Origin: a bacterium
GTDB taxonomy: Bacteria > Bacillota > Bacilli > Lactobacillales > Streptococcaceae
DNA: 64,000 nucleotides
Direction: 5' to 3'
NCBI GenBank assembly: GCA_905221065.1
Contig: CAJNBS010000001.1
Coordinates: 248,001-312,000, forward strand
The notes below the pieces were generated by a model that searched no databases, was not told where the DNA came from, and worked only from the letters and a program-made list of their open reading frames with translations. Below are positions 20,034 through 29,657 of this stretch, one piece after another; the first letter of the stretch is position 1; each line of letters begins with the position of its first letter. The position numbers and the translations under genes are program-made.

Positions 20034-20897
20034 ATGATTTTAATTACAGGAGCAAAAGGTCAATTAGGAACTGAACTTCGCTATTTATTGGATGAGAGTA
20101 ATGAAGAATACGTGGCAGTTGATGTGGCTGAGATGGACATTACCAATGCAGAAATGGTTGAGAAAGTTTTTGAAGAAGTGAAACCAACTTTAGTCTACCA
20201 CTGTGCAGCCTACACCGCTGTTGATGCAGCAGAGGATGAAGGGAAAGAATTGGACTTTGCCATCAATGTTACGGGGACAGAAAATGTCGCAAAAGCATCT
20301 AAAAAGCATGGTGCAACTCTAGTTTATATTTCTACCGACTATGTCTTTGATGGTAAGAAACCAGTTGGACAAGAGTGGGAAGTTGATGACCGACCAGATC
20401 CACAGACAGAGTATGGACGTACAAAGCGCATAGGAGAAGAGTTAGTCGAGAAGTATGTGTCTAATTTCTATATTATCCGTACGGCCTGGGTATTTGGAAA
20501 TTATGGTAAAAACTTTGTTTTTACCATGCAAAATCTTGCGAAAACTCATAAGACATTAACAGTTGTAAATGACCAGCACGGTCGTCCGACTTGGACTCGT
20601 ACCTTGGCTGAGTTCATGACCTACCTAGCTGAAAATCGTAAGGAATTTGGTTATTATCATTTGTCAAATGATGCGACAGAAGACACAACTTGGTATGATT
20701 TTGCAGTTGAAATTTTGAAAGATACAGATGTGGAAATTAAACCAGTAGATTCCAGTCAATTTCCAGCAAAAGCTAAACGTCCTCTAAACTCAACGATGAG
20801 CCTGGCTAAAGCTAAAGATACTGGATTTGTTATTCCAACTTGGCAAGATGCCTTGAAAGAATTTTATAAACAAGAAGTAAAAAGTGATATTAACTAA
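20034..20897 (+). CDS. rmlD: dTDP-4-dehydrorhamnose reductase
   Basis: RmlD reduces dTDP-4-keto-L-rhamnose to dTDP-L-rhamnose, the last step of the pathway. The 287 aa NADPH-dependent short-chain dehydrogenase-like protein starts with ITGAKGQLGTEL (residues 3-14). It has the STDYVFDG segment and the YGRTKRIGEE catalytic region. AAAGG lies about ten bases before the ATG. It is the last gene of the capsule cluster, and a terminator follows before aliA. Confidence 0.97.
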   Translation: MILITGAKGQLGTELRYLLDESNEEYVAVDVAEMDITNAEMVEKVFEEVKPTLVYHCAAYTAVDAAEDEGKELDFAINVTGTENVAKASKKHGATLVYISTDYVFDGKKPVGQEWEVDDRPDPQTEYGRTKRIGEELVEKYVSNFYIIRTAWVFGNYGKNFVFTMQNLAKTHKTLTVVNDQHGRPTWTRTLAEFMTYLAENRKEFGYYHLSNDATEDTTWYDFAVEILKDTDVEIKPVDSSQFPAKAKRPLNSTMSLAKAKDTGFVIPTWQDALKEFYKQEVKSDIN

Positions 20898-21031
20898 TTT
20901 GAAGCCTAGTCGATAATGAACTCCCTAGGAAAATAATAGATATAATATTCTCATGACGACAGCTTTGCAATGTGTAAGAAATGAGTTAGATTAAACAAAT
21001 CAAACTGCTTACGGAAATATGATTGATCATT

Positions 21032-21062
21032 CCTTGACTACCTAATGTAGTTGAGGTTTTTT
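21032..21062 (+). terminator. Terminator closing the capsule operon
   Basis: CTTGACTAC and GTAGTTGAG form a 9-bp stem with one G-T pair around CTAAT, followed by a run of six T. It lies 135 bp after rmlD and 70 bp before the aliA promoter. The sequence from 20898 to here holds no recognisable gene. Confidence 0.75.
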
Positions 21063-21128
21063 GATATTATTCATATTTTTACAACCTTATTGTTTAAAAA
21101 ATAATTTTCAAAAATTCTGAAAATTGTA

Positions 21129-21157
21129 TTGCCAGGACTTGAAAAAGGGTCTATAAT
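21129..21157 (+). promoter_or_regulatory. aliA promoter
   Basis: TTGCCA (21129-21134) and TATAAT (21152-21157) are spaced by exactly 17 bp. The -10 ends 25 bp before the aliA ATG, which also rules out upstream in-frame starts for that gene. Confidence 0.85.
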
Positions 21158-21182
21158 GAATAAAAAAACAAAGGAGAAGACT

Positions 21183-23162
21183 ATGAAAACAAGAAAAGTA
21201 TTGGCTCTTGCGGGAGTGACTTTATTAGCAGCGGGTGTTTTAGCTGCTTGTTCTGGGGGCTCAGGCGCTAAAGGTGAGCAGACCTTTGCCTTTACCTATG
21301 AAACCCACCCAGATAATCTCAACTACTTAACAACTGGTAAGGCAGCAACTGCTGACATTACTAGTAATGTGATTGATGGATTGCTTGAAAATGATAAATA
21401 CGGGAACCTTATTCCCTCAATGGCAGAGGACTGGTCAGTTTCTAAGGATGGCTTGACCTACACTTATAAGATTCGTCAGGACGCCAAGTGGTACACATCT
21501 GAGGGGGAAGAGTATGCTCCTGTAAAGGCTCAGGACTTTGTGACAGGTCTTAAATATGCGACAGATAAGAAATCAGAAGCCCTTTACTTGGTACAAGATT
21601 CAATTAAAGGTTTGGACGCATATGCTAAAGGGGAAAATAAAGATTTCTCTCAAGTTGGGATTAAAGCCCTTGATGATCAAACAGTCCAATACACTTTGAA
21701 CAAACCTGAAAGTTTTTGGAATTCTAAAACAACTATGGGTGTACTTGCGCCAGTCAATGAAGAGTTTTTGAATTCAAAAGGGGATGATTTTGCCAAAGCT
21801 ACGGATCCAAGTAGTATCTTGTACAATGGTCCTTATTTGTTGAAATCTATTGTAACTAAATCTGCTGTTGAATTTGCGAAAAATCCTAACTACTGGGATA
21901 AGGACAATGTCCATATTGACAAAGTTAAATTGTCATTCTGGGATGGTCAAGATACTAGTAAACCTGCAGAAAACTTTAAAGACGGTAGCCTTTCAGCAGC
22001 TCGTCTCTATCCAACAAGTGCAAGTTTCGCAGAGCTTGAGAAAGAGATGAAGGACAATATTGTCTATACGCAACAAGACTCTACAACTTATGTAGTGGGG
22101 ACAAACATCGACCGTCAGTCCTATAAATATACTTCTAAGACTAGTGAAGAACAAAAGACATCTACTAAAAAGGCTCTCTTAAACAAGGATTTCCGTCAGG
22201 CTATTGCCTTTGGATTTGACCGTACAGCCTATGCTTCTCAGTTGAATGGACAAACTGGAGCAAGCAAAATCTTACGTAATATCTTTGTTCCACCAACATT
22301 TGTTCAAGCAGATGGTAAAAACTTTGGCGACATGGTCAAAGAAAAATTGGTGACTTACGGGGATGAATGGAAGGATGTCAATCTTGCTGATGCACAAGAT
22401 GGTCTTTACAATCCAGAGAAAGCCAAAGCTGAATTTGCTAAAGCCAAATCAGCCCTACAAGCTGAGGGAGTACAATTCCCAATTCACTTAGATATGCCTG
22501 TTGACCAAACAGCAACTACAAAAGTTCAGCGCGTCCAATCTATGAAACAATCCTTGGAAGCAACTTTAGGAACTGATAATGTCATTATTGATATCCAACA
22601 ATTGCAAAAAGATGAAGTGCTTAATGTAACTTTATTTGCAGAAACAGCTGCTGGCGAAGATTGGGATATCTCAGATAACGTTGGTTGGTCTCCAGACTTC
22701 TCAGCCCCATCAACTTATCTTGATATCATCAAGCCTTCTGTAGGAGAAAATACAAGAACTTACCTAGGATTTGATTCAGGAAAAGACAATGAGGCGGCTA
22801 AGAAGGTTGGTCTCAATGATTATGATAAAATGGTCAATGAAGCAGGGGAAGAAACTACAGATGTTACAAAACGTTATAACAAGTATGCCGAAGCTCAAGC
22901 TTGGTTGACAGATAGTGCCCTAGTCATTCCAACGACATCTCGTACAGGGCGTCCAATCTTGTCTAAGATGGTACCATTTACGATACCGTTTGCACTAGCA
23001 GGAAACAAGGGGACAAGCGAACCGCTCCGATACAAATACTTGGAACTTCAAGACAAGGCAGTTACTGTGGATGAATACCAAAAGGCTCAAGATAAATGGA
23101 TGAAAGAAAAAGAAGAATCCAATAAAAAAGCGCAAGAAGACCTTGCAAAACATGTCAAATAA
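21183..23162 (+). CDS. aliA: Oligopeptide-binding lipoprotein AliA
   Basis: AliA captures peptides at the cell surface for the Ami oligopeptide permease and marks the right border of pneumococcal capsule loci. The 659 aa length is as expected. A type II signal peptide with the lipobox LAACSGG (cysteine about residue 23) precedes a solute-binding protein family 5 domain. Typical segments are visible, including PSMAEDWSVSKDGLTYT. AAAGGAG lies nine bases before the ATG at 21183. It has its own strong promoter and a hairpin terminator, so it is transcribed alone. Confidence 0.96.
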   Translation: MKTRKVLALAGVTLLAAGVLAACSGGSGAKGEQTFAFTYETHPDNLNYLTTGKAATADITSNVIDGLLENDKYGNLIPSMAEDWSVSKDGLTYTYKIRQDAKWYTSEGEEYAPVKAQDFVTGLKYATDKKSEALYLVQDSIKGLDAYAKGENKDFSQVGIKALDDQTVQYTLNKPESFWNSKTTMGVLAPVNEEFLNSKGDDFAKATDPSSILYNGPYLLKSIVTKSAVEFAKNPNYWDKDNVHIDKVKLSFWDGQDTSKPAENFKDGSLSAARLYPTSASFAELEKEMKDNIVYTQQDSTTYVVGTNIDRQSYKYTSKTSEEQKTSTKKALLNKDFRQAIAFGFDRTAYASQLNGQTGASKILRNIFVPPTFVQADGKNFGDMVKEKLVTYGDEWKDVNLADAQDGLYNPEKAKAEFAKAKSALQAEGVQFPIHLDMPVDQTATTKVQRVQSMKQSLEATLGTDNVIIDIQQLQKDEVLNVTLFAETAAGEDWDISDNVGWSPDFSAPSTYLDIIKPSVGENTRTYLGFDSGKDNEAAKKVGLNDYDKMVNEAGEETTDVTKRYNKYAEAQAWLTDSALVIPTTSRTGRPILSKMVPFTIPFALAGNKGTSEPLRYKYLELQDKAVTVDEYQKAQDKWMKEKEESNKKAQEDLAKHVK

Positions 23163-23166
23163 AGCT

Positions 23167-23200
23167 AAGGGAGTTGGTTTGTAGCCGACTCCTTTATAAT
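23167..23200 (+). terminator. aliA terminator
   Basis: GGAGTTGG and CCGACTCC pair around a short loop just after the aliA stop, followed by CTTTATAATT. The T-run is broken, so the strength is moderate. A RUP repeat begins at its end. Confidence 0.6.
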
Positions 23201-23310
23201 TCTTCGAAAATCTCTTCAAACCACGTCAGCTTCCAGCTGCAACCTCAAAACACTGTTTTGAGCAACCTGCGGCTAACTTTCCTAGTTTGCTTTTTGGTTT
23301 TCATTGAGTA
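23198..23310 (+). repeat. RUP element, copy 2 (adjacent to IS630)
   Basis: About 113 bp from TTCTTCGAAAATC to TTTTCATTGAGTA. Its interior contains CTCAAAACACTGTTTTGAG, which replaces the GTACTCAAGTAC segment of the other three copies. So it belongs to a different RUP subtype. Its right end lies within about one base of the IS630-type element. Confidence 0.88.
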
Positions 23311-23311
23311 T

Positions 23312-24212
23312 TATAGTGAACTGAACCAAAAATAGTACATGATGTGGTATAATATTCTTATGGCATATTCAATAGATTTTCGTAAAAAAGTTCTCGCTTA
23401 TTGTGAGCGAACAGGTAGTATAACAGAAGCATCACACCTTTTCCAAATTTCACGTAATACTATTTATGGCTGGTTAAAGCTAAAAGAGAAAACAGGAGAG
23501 CTAAACCATCAAGTAAAAGGAACAAAACCAAGAAAAGTTGATAGAGATAGACTCAAAAACTATCTTACTGACAATCCAGACGCTTATTTGACTGAGATAG
23601 CTACTGAATTCGGATGTCACCCAACTACCATTCACTATGCTCTTAAAGCTATGGGGTACACTCGAAAAAAAAGAACCACACCTACTATGAACAAGACCCA
23701 GAAAAAGTAGCCTTATTTCTTAAAAAATTTAATAGTTTAAAGCATTTAGCACCTGTTTATATTGATGAAACAGGATTCGATACTTATTTTCATCGAGAAT
23801 ATGGTCGCTCTTTAAAAGGTCAGTTAATAAGAGGTAAAGTGTCTGGAAGAAGATATCAGAGGATTTCTTTGGTTGCAGGGTTAACAAATGGTGAGTTAAT
23901 TGCTCCAATGACTTACGAAGAAACAATGACGAGCAACTTTTTTGAAGCTTGGTTTCAGAAGTTTCTCTTACCAACCTTAAACAAACCATCAGTTATTATT
24001 ATGGATAATGCAAGATTCCATAGAATGGGTAAGCTAGAACTCTTATGTGAAGAGTTTGGGCATAAACTTTTACCACTTCCTCCCTACTCACCTGAGTACA
24101 ATCCTATTGAGAAAACATGGGCTCATATCAAAAAGCACCTCAAAAAGGTATTACCGAGTTGTAGTACTTTTTTCGAGGCTCTTTTGTCTTGTTCTTGTTT
24201 CAATTGACTATA
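23312..24212 (+). mobile_element. IS630-Spn1-like insertion sequence
   Basis: A complete-looking element of about 0.9 kb. The left end TATAGTGAACTGAACC matches the inverted right end TATAGTCAATTGAAAC at 13 of 16 positions, and TA dinucleotides flank both ends as expected for the IS630/Tc1-mariner group. It carries one transposase gene in two overlapping frames. It sits between a RUP repeat and the pbp1a terminator. IS630-Spn1 is the proposed source of transposase for RUP mobility. Confidence 0.88.
23360..24207 (+). CDS. IS630-family transposase, -1 frameshifted
   Basis: The first frame (23360-23710) encodes an N-terminal helix-turn-helix region (TGSITEASHLFQISRNTIYGW). The second frame encodes the DDE domain with Asp in YIDETGF, Asp in MDNARFH and Glu in NPIEKTW, all intact. 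The two are joined by a -1 shift at eight consecutive A residues (23665-23672), a slippery site of the kind used by IS630 elements. The fused product would be about 280 aa. It could therefore be active, unless the run of A is a degraded copy. TATAAT near 23349 may drive it. Confidence 0.85.
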
Positions 24213-24222
24213 GTTATCTTGT

Positions 24223-24264
24223 AAAAAAATCCTGAGAATTTCTAACTCTCAGGATTTTTTTTAC
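24223..24264. terminator. Bidirectional terminator after pbp1a
   Basis: ATCCTGAGA and TCTCAGGAT form a perfect 9-bp stem flanked by seven A on the left and eight T on the right. It ends pbp1a transcription on the minus strand and blocks read-through from the insertion sequence on the plus strand. Confidence 0.88.
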
Positions 24265-26417
24265 TGTTGTGGTTGTTGTTGAAATTGAGGAGTTTGTGGT
24301 GCTTGTTGTATAGGCTGTCCTTGATTTGGATCAGTTACTGGAGCACTGTTGGGTTGTTGTCCTACTGTGGTGTTTGCCTGTGTAGTTGAACTTTCAGCTG
24401 TTGTAGAGGGGTTCTCTACTGCCTGTGTTTGTTGGGTAGAAGGTGTAGTCCAAGCATTCTTGGCACCGTTCAAAAAGACGAATTCACCACTTCTGTAGAC
24501 TCCTTCAGGCATTGTCCAATCTCCAGGATGGTCGTTTTGAGAGAGGGAAGTCATCATCGCACGATAGACTTTGGCAGCAACTGTGAGACCATCACCTACA
24601 AGTGGTGTGAGACGATTGGTGTAGCCTGTCCATACAGCCATTGAATACTTACGTGTATAACCTACAAACATTTCATCAGGTGCTACAAACTGAGTCGTCT
24701 TGATATAGTTTTCGATTTCTTCATCTGTATAGTTCGAGGTACCTGTTTTACCAGCTTGAGGAAGCCAAGGTAGGTAGGCACCGCGACCAGTTCCGTAAGT
24801 CAAGACTGTTTTCATCATCTCTGTCATCATGTAAGCAGTCGTTTCTTTCATGGCTCTTGTGCCAGGGTCAGAAAATTCTTTTTCGCTACCATCGCTAAAG
24901 ACAACCTTATTGATGTACATCGGTTTGTGGTAAATACCGCCATTTGCGAATGCGGCATAGGCAGTGGCCATTTTTTCACTACTTGCCCCGTATTGTTTAC
25001 TAGATTCGGTAGTATTACTTGAAATAGCATTTGAGTAGTGAATACTTGGATAGTCGATTCCCAAACCGTTCAGGAAACTTTTGGCTCTATCTAAACCAAC
25101 CTTGTTTAGTGTCTCAACGGCAGGTACGTTACGAGATTGTTGAAGGGCATATTGCAGAGTAATATTACCGAAATATGCTCGATCCCAGTTGTAGACAGGT
25201 GTGCTTGTTCCCGGATAGTTATAAGGAATATCATTAACCATAGTTGCAGTGGAATCATAAACACCGTATTCTATGGCAGGTGCATAATCGGTGATTGGTT
25301 TCATTGTTGAACCCCAGTCACGATTGGTTTCCACAGCTTGGTTGGTACCAAATGAAACGTTACTTGCTTGGTGACGAGCTCCAAGTTGGGCGATGACTTT
25401 ACCATTTGAAACATCTACGACCGTGGATGCGACTTGCAAATCATCGTCAGGGTAAGAGACGTATTGATCGGAGTTGTAGATATCCCACAGATGTTTTTGA
25501 GCTTCTTGGTCTACATTTGTGTAAACATCCATCCCAGTAGTTAGAAGGTTATAGCCAGTTTCTTGTTCTACTTGGTCGATAACCTCTTTGAGATAATTGT
25601 CCATATATGCTGGATAGCTATTGACCGATTTCAAACTTTGGAGTCCATCAGTAATAGGGGTATTAATAGCCTTCTCATACTGTTCGGCAGAAATGTAGCC
25701 TTGACCTTTCATCTCTGAAAGTACCAAGTTACGACGGTCAAGGGCAGCTTCTGGATGAGAATAGGGATCGTATTGATTCGGAGCCTGTGGCATTCCTGCT
25801 AGTAGGGCAAGTTGAGGTAGTGATAGTTCTCTCAAATCTTTGCCATAATAGTTTTGGGCAGCCGTCTGCATTCCATAGTTTCCGTTAGACATGTAAACTT
25901 TATTCACATAGTAGGTCATAATTTCTTGTTTTGTGGCTTTTTGTTCTAATTGAACAGCCAACCAAGCTTCCTGGGCTTTACGTGAAATAGTCTGATCAGA
26001 AGTGGAAGTTGAGAAATAGGTCAACTTAATTAATTGTTGGGTAAGGGTTGATCCTCCCTGGAGGGAGTTGTTTTGTAAGTTACGTAAAAAAGCTCCTATA
26101 ATTCGGATGGTATCGACACCGCGATGATCGAAAAAACGATGGTCTTCGATCGATACGATAGCCTTGACCAAATCAGTAGGAATTTCGTTGGCCTGAGCGT
26201 TTACTCGGCGTTCAGAGCCCAGATCGGCAATCAGTTCGTTTTTACTATCGAAAATCTTACTAGACGTGGTTGCGACTAATTTGCTCTCAGATAGGGCTGG
26301 GGCTTTGCTGACGTAATAGAGAAATATGCCTCCTCCCAGCATAACTGCTGTGATAAATAAAGTTAAGAAGCAGATACTCACATACTTAGCTATTCGCAGG
26401 ATAGTTTGTTTGTTCAT
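24261..26417 (-). CDS. pbp1a: Penicillin-binding protein 1A
   Basis: This bifunctional class A PBP polymerises and cross-links peptidoglycan. It has an N-terminal membrane anchor (about residues 12-36). The glycosyltransferase domain has catalytic Glu91 in EDHRFF and the QGGSTLTQQ motif. The transpeptidase domain has STMK at 370-373, SRN at 428-430 and KTGT at 557-560. The C-terminal tail is rich in Gln, Thr and Pro. Thr371 and Pro432 are the residues usual in susceptible strains, but residues 574-577 read TTQF rather than the TSQF I remember from R6-type sequences. Resistant alleles have NTGY there. It overlaps recU by 4 bp. Confidence 0.97.
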   Translation of the reverse strand: MNKQTILRIAKYVSICFLTLFITAVMLGGGIFLYYVSKAPALSESKLVATTSSKIFDSKNELIADLGSERRVNAQANEIPTDLVKAIVSIEDHRFFDHRGVDTIRIIGAFLRNLQNNSLQGGSTLTQQLIKLTYFSTSTSDQTISRKAQEAWLAVQLEQKATKQEIMTYYVNKVYMSNGNYGMQTAAQNYYGKDLRELSLPQLALLAGMPQAPNQYDPYSHPEAALDRRNLVLSEMKGQGYISAEQYEKAINTPITDGLQSLKSVNSYPAYMDNYLKEVIDQVEQETGYNLLTTGMDVYTNVDQEAQKHLWDIYNSDQYVSYPDDDLQVASTVVDVSNGKVIAQLGARHQASNVSFGTNQAVETNRDWGSTMKPITDYAPAIEYGVYDSTATMVNDIPYNYPGTSTPVYNWDRAYFGNITLQYALQQSRNVPAVETLNKVGLDRAKSFLNGLGIDYPSIHYSNAISSNTTESSKQYGASSEKMATAYAAFANGGIYHKPMYINKVVFSDGSEKEFSDPGTRAMKETTAYMMTEMMKTVLTYGTGRGAYLPWLPQAGKTGTSNYTDEEIENYIKTTQFVAPDEMFVGYTRKYSMAVWTGYTNRLTPLVGDGLTVAAKVYRAMMTSLSQNDHPGDWTMPEGVYRSGEFVFLNGAKNAWTTPSTQQTQAVENPSTTAESSTTQANTTVGQQPNSAPVTDPNQGQPIQQAPQTPQFQQQPQQ

Positions 26418-27010
26418 CTTGTTTTACCACCTAATAAATGTTCTTTGATAACATTGAGATAGGGAATTTGAGGGAAGGCACCAGCCTTGATTTCATATCC
26501 ATATTCTCGAATATATCCAAGTGGCATTGATTTTTGTCCCTTATCTTGATGATAGAAGCGAATCAAATCGAATGCCGGCAATAAGTAGGTTTCTTGCAGA
26601 GAAGAAAAGTGAAGAAGGACAAAGCAGATTCCTTGTTGGGCAAGGACTTGTTCCATATGCTGAATCTGATGTGGATGGAAATTTTTCATCGGAATCGCAC
26701 GTTTTTGTTTTGTTTCCTTGGCTTCAAAGTCGATGTAATATCCCTTATAAACGCCAGAATAGTCTGTCGTTGAAGCTTGTCGAAAATAGGCTTCAACAAT
26801 CTTGGCACGACTTCGTTGTGGATAGTCCACTCGTACGATTTGAATAGGAGTTGGTTTCTTGTGTATAACAGCCAAGCCCTGAGACAAATAGTAGTCGTTG
26901 GTAGCATTAATCATCTTTTCAAAAGACATTCCTCGATTTGCGAAATTTTTGGGTTGAGAAAGAGATGTTTGTCTTTTTTGTGATGAAATTTTATGAGGAT
27001 AGTTGACCAT
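26414..27010 (-). CDS. recU: Holliday junction resolvase RecU
   Basis: RecU cleaves Holliday junctions in recombinational repair and chromosome segregation of Gram-positive bacteria. The 198 aa protein shows the nuclease core [25 protein letters not shown] split over residues 115-140, including the catalytic Asp and E-x-[10 protein letters not shown] and CFVLLHF follow. The recU-pbp1a overlap of 4 bp is conserved in this lineage and implies one transcript. An extended -10 promoter lies about 35 bp upstream, back to back with ypsA. Confidence 0.95.
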   Translation of the reverse strand: MVNYPHKISSQKRQTSLSQPKNFANRGMSFEKMINATNDYYLSQGLAVIHKKPTPIQIVRVDYPQRSRAKIVEAYFRQASTTDYSGVYKGYYIDFEAKETKQKRAIPMKNFHPHQIQHMEQVLAQQGICFVLLHFSSLQETYLLPAFDLIRFYHQDKGQKSMPLGYIREYGYEIKAGAFPQIPYLNVIKEHLLGGKTR

Positions 27011-27042
27011 AATTCTCCTTATTGGTACAATAACATCACTCT

Positions 27043-27051
27043 ATTATATCA
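27043..27051 (-). promoter_or_regulatory. Extended -10 promoter for recU-pbp1a
   Basis: Read on the minus strand, TGATATAAT is an extended -10 (TGn plus TATAAT). No convincing -35 is seen 17 bp upstream, which is tolerable with an extended -10. It lies 33 bp before the recU start codon. Confidence 0.6.
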
Positions 27052-27076
27052 TAAATTTGCACAGAAAGGGTTAAAA

Positions 27077-27604
27077 ATGACTACAGCTTTGGTTTTAGGC
27101 TATTCTGCTTTTGATTTGGGTTTGTTTTCTGACAAGGATCCTCGTCTTAAATTGATTAAAAAAGCGATACGTAGGGATTTAGAGGCTATGGCAACAGATG
27201 GGGTGACTTGGCTTGTATTTACAGGGACTTTGGGCTTTGAATATTGGGTTTTAGAGGTTGCTCAGGAGATGAAGACAGAGTACGATTTCCAGTTGGCCAC
27301 CATTTTTGCTTTTGAAACTCATGGGGAAAATTGGAATGAAGGCAATCAGATGAAACTGAGTCGCTTTAAGCAGGTAGATTTTGTCAAATATGCCTATCCT
27401 CGCTATGAACACAAGGGGCAGTTAAGAGATTACCAGCAGTTTTTACTGGAAAATACGAACAGTTCCTATCTTTTTTATGATGAAGAAAATGAAACGAAAC
27501 TAGCTTATTTTTACCAAAAGATGAAAAATCAAGAGGACTATTTTATAAAGAGATTAACATTTGATCAGCTAAATGAACTTGCTGAAAATTTTTCCGAAAA
27601 TTGA
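27077..27604 (+). CDS. ypsA: YpsA-like DUF1273 protein
   Basis: A 175 aa protein of the SLOG-fold DUF1273/YpsA family, associated with cell division in Bacillus and conserved next to gpsB. The N-terminus [13 protein letters not shown] and the [13 protein letters not shown] segment (nucleotide-like binding loop) are visible. The ATG at 27077 has AAAGGG upstream. A longer in-frame extension would run through the recU promoter. It is divergent from recU and followed by gpsB after 69 bp. Its biochemical role is not known. Confidence 0.85.
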   Translation: MTTALVLGYSAFDLGLFSDKDPRLKLIKKAIRRDLEAMATDGVTWLVFTGTLGFEYWVLEVAQEMKTEYDFQLATIFAFETHGENWNEGNQMKLSRFKQVDFVKYAYPRYEHKGQLRDYQQFLLENTNSSYLFYDEENETKLAYFYQKMKNQEDYFIKRLTFDQLNELAENFSEN

Positions 27605-27614
27605 AGCTTTGACC

Positions 27615-27644
27615 TTGATTTTTGTTTGCCTTTTTTTATATAAT
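27615..27644 (+). promoter_or_regulatory. gpsB promoter
   Basis: TTGATT (27615-27620) and TATAAT (27639-27644), 18 bp apart, end 30 bp before the gpsB ATG. The position overlaps the end of ypsA by none, so gpsB can be transcribed independently. Confidence 0.7.
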
Positions 27645-27673
27645 AATACTAGCAACCGAGAATGGAGAGAGAC

Positions 27674-28003
27674 ATGGCAAGTATTATTTTTTCAGCGAAA
27701 GATATTTTTGAACAAGAGTTTGGACGTGAAGTCCGAGGGTATAGCAAGGTAGAAGTTGATGAGTTTTTAGACGATGTCATTAAGGATTATGAAACCTATG
27801 CTGCCTTGGTCAAGTCACTTCGTCAGGAAATTGCGGATTTGAAGGAAGAACTAGCTCGTAAACCGAAACCTTCACCAGTTCAAGCAGAGCCTATTGAAGC
27901 GGCAACTACAAGTTCTATGACGAATTTTGATATTTTGAAACGCCTGAATCGTCTTGAAAAAGAAGTGTTTGGTAAACAAATTTTAGATAACTCAGATTTC
28001 TAA
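27674..28003 (+). CDS. gpsB: Cell division protein GpsB
   Basis: GpsB coordinates septal and peripheral peptidoglycan synthesis and interacts with PBPs, MreC and StkP. The 109 aa protein has the DivIVA-like N-terminal domain ([24 protein letters not shown] split over residues 12-35), a coiled coil to about residue 63, a Pro-rich linker and a C-terminal helical trimerisation segment ([16 protein letters not shown]). The ATG at 27674 has GGAGAG just upstream. RNase P RNA begins 13 bp after its stop. Confidence 0.96.
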   Translation: MASIIFSAKDIFEQEFGREVRGYSKVEVDEFLDDVIKDYETYAALVKSLRQEIADLKEELARKPKPSPVQAEPIEAATTSSMTNFDILKRLNRLEKEVFGKQILDNSDF

Positions 28004-28016
28004 GTAGTTATTTGAG

Positions 28017-28416
28017 ATGTGCAATTTTTGGATAATCGCGTGAGGAGAATTTCTTCTCATGAGGAAAGTCCATGCTAGCACAGGCTGTGATGCCTGTAGT
28101 GTTTGTGCTAGGCGAAACCATAAGCCTAGGGACGAGAAATCGTTACGGCAGTTGAAATGGCTAAGTCCTTGGATAGGCCAGAGTAGGCTTGAAAGTGCCA
28201 CAGTGACGGAGTCTTTCTGGAAACGGAGAGAGTGGAACGCGGTAAACCCCTCAAGCTAGCAACCCAAATTTTGGTCGGGGCATGGAGTACGCGGAAACGA
28301 ACGTAGTATTCTGACTGCTATCAGCTAGAGCTGTTAGTGGTAGACAGATGATTATCGAAGGAAGTGGTCCTAGTCACTTCTGGAACAAAACATGGCTTAT
28401 AGAAAATTGCATATAG
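28017..28416 (+). ncRNA. rnpB: RNase P RNA (type B)
   Basis: The catalytic RNA of tRNA 5' maturation. The conserved GAGGAAAGTCCATGCTAGCACAG-type block (28070-28085) and the ACGGCAGTT...GGAACGCGGTAAACCCC core are present. The 3' end (AATTGCATAT) pairs with the 5' strand (ATGTGCAATT). About 400 nt, typical of Firmicute type B. Exact ends are estimates from the pairing. Confidence 0.95.
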
Positions 28417-28418
28417 GT

Positions 28419-28453
28419 TGGGGCTGAGAAATTTTCTCAACCTCATTTTTTAA
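28419..28453 (+). terminator. rnpB terminator
   Basis: GGCTGAGAA and TTCTCAACC form an imperfect stem right after rnpB, ending in CATTTTTT. Confidence 0.7.
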
Positions 28454-28487
28454 AGTGGACATATAGAAAGGTCTTACAAGACTGAAA

Positions 28488-29645
28488 ATGAAAAAAGAAT
28501 TTAATTTAATTGCAACTGTGGCAGCGGGTCTTGAGGCTGTCGTGGGACGAGAAGTGCGAGAGTTGGGTTACGATTGTCAGGTTGAAAATGGACGTGTTCG
28601 TTTTCAAGGAGACGTGAGAGCCATTATCGAGACCAACCTCTGGCTTCGAGCAGCAGACCGTATCAAGATTATCGTAGGAACTTTCCCAGCTAAGACTTTT
28701 GAAGAGCTGTTTCAGGGAGTTTTTGCCCTAGATTGGGAAAATTATTTACCGCTCGGGGCACGTTTCCCGATTTCAAAAGCCAAATGTGTTAAATCTAAGC
28801 TACACAATGAACCAAGTGTGCAGGCAATTTCAAAGAAGGCTGTTGTTAAGAAATTGCAGAAACACTATGCACGCCCAGAAGGAGTTCCTCTGATGGAGAA
28901 TGGTCCGGAGTTCAAGATTGAGGTCTCTATTCTCAAAGATGTAGCAACTGTCATGATTGATACGACAGGATCCAGTCTCTTTAAACGTGGCTATCGTACA
29001 GAAAAAGGTGGGGCTCCTATCAAGGAAAATATGGCAGCAGCTATTTTGCAACTTTCTAACTGGTACCCAGACAAGCCTTTGATTGATCCGACCTGTGGTT
29101 CAGGAACTTTCTGTATCGAGGCCGTCATGATTGCTCGAAAGATGGCGCCTGGTCTTCGTCGCTCTTTTGCATTTGAGGAATGGAATTGGGTCAGCGATCG
29201 CTTGATTCAAGAAGTGCGTACAGAAGCGGCTAAGAAAGTGGATCGTGAGCTTGAACTAGATATTATGGGCTGTGATATCGATGCACGTATGGTGGAAATT
29301 GCCAAGGCCAATGCTCAGGCTGCAGGAGTTGCAGGTGATATTACCTTTAAGCAGATGCGCGTGCAGGATTTGCGTTCCGATAAAATCAATGGAGTGATCA
29401 TCTCTAACCCGCCTTATGGTGAACGCTTGTCAGATGATGCAGGGGTTACCAAGCTTTATGCTGAGATGGGGCAAGTATTTGCACCTCTGAAAACTTGGAG
29501 CAAATTTATCCTAACTAGTGATGAAGCCTTTGAGACCAAGTATGGTAGTCAGGCAGATAAGAAACGTAAGTTGTACAATGGAACCTTAAAAGTTGATTTG
29601 TATCAATATTTTGGTCAGCGTGTCAAACGTCAAGCGTTAAAATAG
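28488..29645 (+). CDS. rlmL: THUMP-domain 23S rRNA methyltransferase (RlmL/YpsC family)
   Basis: The 385 aa protein has an N-terminal THUMP RNA-binding domain (about residues 45-155) and a C-terminal SAM-dependent methyltransferase domain. The latter has DPTCGSGTFCIEA near residue 200 and the SNPPYGERL catalytic motif near residue 305. It should methylate a 23S rRNA guanine. The nearest ribosome-site-like sequence (GAAAGG) is about 17 bp before the ATG, with a small GTCTT/AAGAC palindrome between, which is unusual. mapZ follows 12 bp downstream. Confidence 0.9.
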   Translation: MKKEFNLIATVAAGLEAVVGREVRELGYDCQVENGRVRFQGDVRAIIETNLWLRAADRIKIIVGTFPAKTFEELFQGVFALDWENYLPLGARFPISKAKCVKSKLHNEPSVQAISKKAVVKKLQKHYARPEGVPLMENGPEFKIEVSILKDVATVMIDTTGSSLFKRGYRTEKGGAPIKENMAAAILQLSNWYPDKPLIDPTCGSGTFCIEAVMIARKMAPGLRRSFAFEEWNWVSDRLIQEVRTEAAKKVDRELELDIMGCDIDARMVEIAKANAQAAGVAGDITFKQMRVQDLRSDKINGVIISNPPYGERLSDDAGVTKLYAEMGQVFAPLKTWSKFILTSDEAFETKYGSQADKKRKLYNGTLKVDLYQYFGQRVKRQALK

Positions 29646-29657
29646 AAAGGGATACTC

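Noticed and set aside
28017..28416. Short ORFs on both strands within this stretch
   Set aside because: The region is RNase P RNA, and the ORFs have no coding features.
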